Below, piece after piece: positions 61,311 to 64,000 of a stretch of 64,000 nt of DNA. A program made the position numbers and the translations under genes. The notes beneath the pieces are model-generated. The model worked only from the letters and a program-made list of their open reading frames with translations, was not told where the DNA came from and searched no databases. The stretch's first letter is position 1, and the number at the start of each line of letters is the position of its first letter. Source of the stretch: Curvibacter sp. (GTDB taxonomy: Bacteria > Pseudomonadota > Gammaproteobacteria > Burkholderiales > Burkholderiaceae_C); assembly GCA_004293725.1 (NCBI GenBank), contig REAW01000014.1, positions 1 through 64,000 on the forward strand. Direction: 5' to 3'.

Positions 61311-62935
61311 GGTACTTTCCAATTTGTTAGGCCCTGGGGGCTCAGGGTGTAGAAGGTGTCCGCTTTGGCGGGCAGCCAGTTGCTCCAGCCGCCGTGCGGC
61401 CACTGCACACGGAGTTGCACGTTGCCAGCATTGCCCAGGCCAAAGTGCATCCAGCCCATGTGCCCGCTGGCGTGCCCTCCACCCACGGTCAACTCCTGGC
61501 GGATAACCTGCGCGGCATCACCTTCGCCCAGCTTCACCTCCACCCAAGCGCCTACGGCATCACGATTGCCGCTCGCTTGCTGCAGGCGCAGCTGTAACCA
61601 GCGCCCGGCACCTGCGGTGGCTCCGCTGCTGGTTTGGCGCCATAGCTGGGCTTTGTCCCAGCGGTTCACTACCAGTACATCCAGCAAGCCATCGCCATTC
61701 AGGTCCGTCACCATACCGCCACGTCCACGTTTGTAGCTTGCCAGTCCCGCGTGGTTGCCCGTTTCAACAAAGTTCCCATCCGCCTTTTGCAGCAACAGGT
61801 TGTTGGGGTCCAGGGTTGCGAAATCTGGCATGGTGGACACATTGCCCTTGACGATAAACAGGTCCGCCATGCCGTCGTTGTTCAGGTCGGCAAACTGGGC
61901 ATGCCACGCGGTGCTGGGGTGTACATCGCCTCCCACATAGGGTCGATGGGCGGTCACACCGCGTTTGAACGCCATGTCGGTAAAGCGCGGCTGGGCCGCA
62001 CCAGCCTCCAGCGTTTGCAGCTTGTTATCGGACATGCTGGTCAAAAACACCTCTGGGTAGCCATCGCTATTGAGGTCATGGCTGGCAATGCCCATGCCCC
62101 AAATTTGCAATGGTTTCCAGCCTTGAGTGGCGGTATAAAGTGCGGGTGCTGCCCCGACAGGCAACTGCCACAATTGCTCTTCGCCCCCCTTGTAGTACTC
62201 GCGGTCGTTACTCACACGCAGCGCAGCGGTGCCCGAGCGGTTCCAGTCCGAAAACAACATCGACAGTGCGCAGTGACCCGGTACCAAGGGTGTGGCGGGG
62301 AAGTAGCCGCCACCTTCCTTGGGCCGCAGCAGCAGGCCCGGCGTGCAGCTACCCCAAGGAAACTCCGGCTTGCTCCGGTCTGTGTATGTGCCAATGGCCA
62401 GCGTGGGCCAGGTTTGCCCTTTCTCCCAGGTGGCAGAAAACGCGGTATGCCAACCATTGCCGGTACGGATGGACCACGCATCGTTCGCCTTCTCAAACTT
62501 GCACTGGCCCAAACCTTTGAACACCTGCACCTCGCCCACGCGCAACACGACAAGGTCCGTTTGGCCGTCGCCGTCCACGTCCAGCGGATAGGCGCCCACC
62601 GCATTGGTCAGCTCCAGCCCCGAGCGCTCCTCTTGCAGTTTGAGCACACCGCTGCGCGCACTGCGGTTGCGGTATAGCTTGGCCTTGTTTACTCCCGCAG
62701 TGGCATACACCTCGGGCAGACCGTCACCATCGCAATCGAAGGTGGCCACGCCACCACCCACCATGTACTCGCCCTCCCCATCGAAGCGGCTTTGGAAACC
62801 TGCAATCTCAGTCTCTTCGACAAAACGAGGCAGTGCGGGAGCGGGCACGTCGGCCGCCCGGCCCCACGGTGCCAGCACCAGCAGCACCAAAGTGCCGACC
62901 ATCGCGGGCCGATAAGTCCAATCCTGAACATGCAC
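61307..62935 (-). CDS. exported CRTAC1-like FG-GAP/VCBS-repeat protein with ASPIC/UnbV end
   Basis: 542 residues from a GTG at 62935 with AGGA upstream; the ATG at 62902 is another possible start. Signal peptide ends PWGRAADV. Beta-propeller repeats with calcium-binding D-x-D/N-x-DG loops are seen: FDCDGDGLPEVY, LDVDGDGQTDLVV, HDLNSDGYPEVF, ADLNNDGMADLF, TDLNGDGLLDVL. The C-terminal GHMGWMHFGLGNAGNVQLRVQWPHG is the ASPIC/UnbV domain. Coupled to the haloperoxidase-like gene. Confidence 0.88.
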   Translation of the reverse strand: MHVQDWTYRPAMVGTLVLLVLAPWGRAADVPAPALPRFVEETEIAGFQSRFDGEGEYMVGGGVATFDCDGDGLPEVYATAGVNKAKLYRNRSARSGVLKLQEERSGLELTNAVGAYPLDVDGDGQTDLVVLRVGEVQVFKGLGQCKFEKANDAWSIRTGNGWHTAFSATWEKGQTWPTLAIGTYTDRSKPEFPWGSCTPGLLLRPKEGGGYFPATPLVPGHCALSMLFSDWNRSGTAALRVSNDREYYKGGEEQLWQLPVGAAPALYTATQGWKPLQIWGMGIASHDLNSDGYPEVFLTSMSDNKLQTLEAGAAQPRFTDMAFKRGVTAHRPYVGGDVHPSTAWHAQFADLNNDGMADLFIVKGNVSTMPDFATLDPNNLLLQKADGNFVETGNHAGLASYKRGRGGMVTDLNGDGLLDVLVVNRWDKAQLWRQTSSGATAGAGRWLQLRLQQASGNRDAVGAWVEVKLGEGDAAQVIRQELTVGGGHASGHMGWMHFGLGNAGNVQLRVQWPHGGWSNWLPAKADTFYTLSPQGLTNWKVP

Positions 62936-62977
62936 GCCGAATCCTTTTGGAAAAATGAATGAACCCTTCCATCTTAT

Positions 62978-62997
62978 TTAGTTTGATGATTAAACTA
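62978..62997. promoter_or_regulatory. ROK/XylR-type operator 1 upstream of xylF
   Basis: TAGTTT and AAACTA are inverted around seven bases (TTAGTTTGATGATTAAACTA). This is close to the TTAGTTTG...CAAACTAA operator of Bacillus XylR. Confidence 0.6.
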
Positions 62998-63042
62998 TGT
63001 CGGGTTTATCCCTATTCGCGTTGCAATCACGCGGCACCACAA

Positions 63043-63063
63043 TTAGTTTGTCGTCCTAACTAA
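63043..63063. promoter_or_regulatory. ROK/XylR-type operator 2 upstream of xylF
   Basis: TTAGTT and AACTAA are inverted around nine bases; TTAGTTTG is shared with operator 1, 65 bases upstream. Two operators before a xylose-transport gene fit looping repression by a ROK-family XylR not present in this window. Confidence 0.6.
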
Positions 63064-63155
63064 ATGCACCGTGTTGCATTTACGGCAGCACGATGGCTCT
63101 GAAGAGTCCTTCCAAAACCATAGGCCTTACGCGGGCCACATTACCGGAGACATTG

Positions 63156-64000
63156 ATGAAACTAAAGACAACACTGACCGCCCTGGCCTTGAGCCTGGCC
63201 GCCGCTGGGGCGTTTTCCCAAGTCGTGGGCGTGAGCTGGTCCAACTTCCAGGAAGAACGCTGGAAGACCGATGAGGCCGCCATCAAGGCCCAACTGACCA
63301 AGGACGGCGCCACCTATATCAGCGCGGACGCTGGTGGCTCCCCCGAGAAGCAATTGGCTGACATTGACAGCTTGATCTCCAAGGGCGCCAAAGCCCTGAT
63401 CATTCTGGCCATGGACAAAGACGCCATCCTCCCCGCCGTAAACAAGGCGAACCAGCAAAAGATTCCAGTCGTGGCGTATGACCGACTGATTGAAGCACCC
63501 GGCGTGTTCTACATCACCTTTGACAACGTGGAAGTGGGCCGCATGCAAGCCCGCGCCATTCTGGAGGCCAAGCCCAAGGGCAACTACGTGATGATCAAGG
63601 GCTCGCCCACCGACCCCAATGCCAACTTTTTGCGCGGTGGCCAGCAAGAAATTATTGACGCCGCCGTGAAGAAAGGCGACATCAAGATCGTAGGCGAGGA
63701 ATACACCGACGGCTGGAAGCCCGAAGTGGCCCAGAAGAACATGGAGCAAATCATCACCAAGACCGGCGGCAAGATTGACGCTGTGGTGGCCTCCAACGAC
63801 GGCACCGCCGGTGGCGTAGTGGCTGCGTTGACCGCCAAGGGCATCAAGGGTATTCCTGTGTCCGGCCAGGACGGGGACCACGCTGCGCTAAACCGCGTGG
63901 CCTTGGGCAGCCAGACCGTGTCGGTGTGGAAAGACGCCCGCGACCTGGGCCGTGACGCTGCTGCTGCTGCGGTCGTGTTGGCCAAAGGCCAAAAAGTAAG
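63156..64000 (+). CDS. xylF: D-xylose ABC transporter substrate-binding protein (3' end off window)
   Basis: 281 codons visible. Signal peptide [21 protein letters not shown], then a type I periplasmic sugar-binding fold: [63 protein letters not shown], and [18 protein letters not shown] near the ligand site. The EERWKTD, YDRLI and NDGTAGG motifs are those of XylF. GGAG lies eight bases before the ATG. xylG and xylH probably follow to the right. Confidence 0.92.
   Translation, partial: MKLKTTLTALALSLAAAGAFSQVVGVSWSNFQEERWKTDEAAIKAQLTKDGATYISADAGGSPEKQLADIDSLISKGAKALIILAMDKDAILPAVNKANQQKIPVVAYDRLIEAPGVFYITFDNVEVGRMQARAILEAKPKGNYVMIKGSPTDPNANFLRGGQQEIIDAAVKKGDIKIVGEEYTDGWKPEVAQKNMEQIITKTGGKIDAVVASNDGTAGGVVAALTAKGIKGIPVSGQDGDHAALNRVALGSQTVSVWKDARDLGRDAAAAAVVLAKGQKV

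Noticed and set aside
63162-63881. Minus-strand frame opposite xylF
   Set aside because: xylF on the plus strand has signal peptide, motifs and ribosome binding site; the other frame is a shadow.

Overview
The window is a chromosomal segment of a betaproteobacterium of the order Burkholderiales, most likely Comamonadaceae and Rhodoferax-like. The support is gene order and protein character: mlaFEDACB in one run, pilMNOPQ-aroK-aroB-dgt, gltBD, cyaY next to lptM-lysA, resB-ccsA, and dispersed short repeats with the GCTAT...ATAGC core that I associate with this family. No species can be named from sequence reading alone. No rRNA, tRNA or CRISPR array was seen.

Left third (1-24.9 kb), mostly minus strand: an ABC ATPase cut by the window edge; the Mla phospholipid-trafficking operon; glutamate synthase (gltB, gltD); a REP-type Y1 transposase gene (RAYT) with typical flanks; a glycine-zipper lipoprotein; a methyltransferase; a frameshifted DUF1415 gene; dgt, aroB, aroK; the type IV pilus assembly operon pilMNOPQ. 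On the plus strand lies mrcA (PBP1A), with cyaY (frataxin) abutting it tail to tail.

Middle (24.9-32.86 kb): an almost 8 kb filamentous phage (inovirus) prophage sits between the divergent host genes cyaY and lptM-lysA. It reads: repressor-like gene (minus), a control region with palindromic operators and a large hairpin, Rep, ssDNA-binding protein, small genes, major coat protein and its terminator, minor coat, TspB-like adsorption protein, DUF2523-like minor coat, Zot-type assembly ATPase, a small secreted protein, then an accessory block with an H-NS-domain gene (minus), a structured non-coding stretch and a small serine recombinase. A 15/18-matching direct repeat at both junctions suggests att sites. 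The repressor stop overlaps the cyaY start (TAATG), and the recombinase stops 13 bases before the lptM ATG, so the prophage has taken over the whole host promoter gap.

Right half (33-64 kb): lptM-lysA, cytochrome c maturation (resB-ccsA), cytochrome c4, engB, two LpxL-like acyltransferases, metK behind a multi-hairpin leader, a surface-sugar cluster (GT9, GtrA, ArnT-like), two small Cys-rich secreted proteins, a sialidase-like protein with a membrane protein, pirin, a fasciclin protein behind a perfect 13-bp inverted repeat, a giant DUF748 protein, cupin, alpha/beta hydrolase, hemerythrin, a LysR/isocitrate dehydrogenase divergent pair, an exported intradiol dioxygenase, a haloperoxidase-like/CRTAC1-like pair, and the start of xylF behind two ROK-type operators. 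By eye, GC rises in this half, and the prophage is poorer in GC than its surroundings.

The best candidates for undescribed biology are the metK leader, with a hairpin that can mask the Shine-Dalgarno, and the prophage with its recombinase, H-NS-like gene and host-gene takeover. Coordinates of trimmed starts were chosen from overlaps and ribosome binding sites as stated in each entry.
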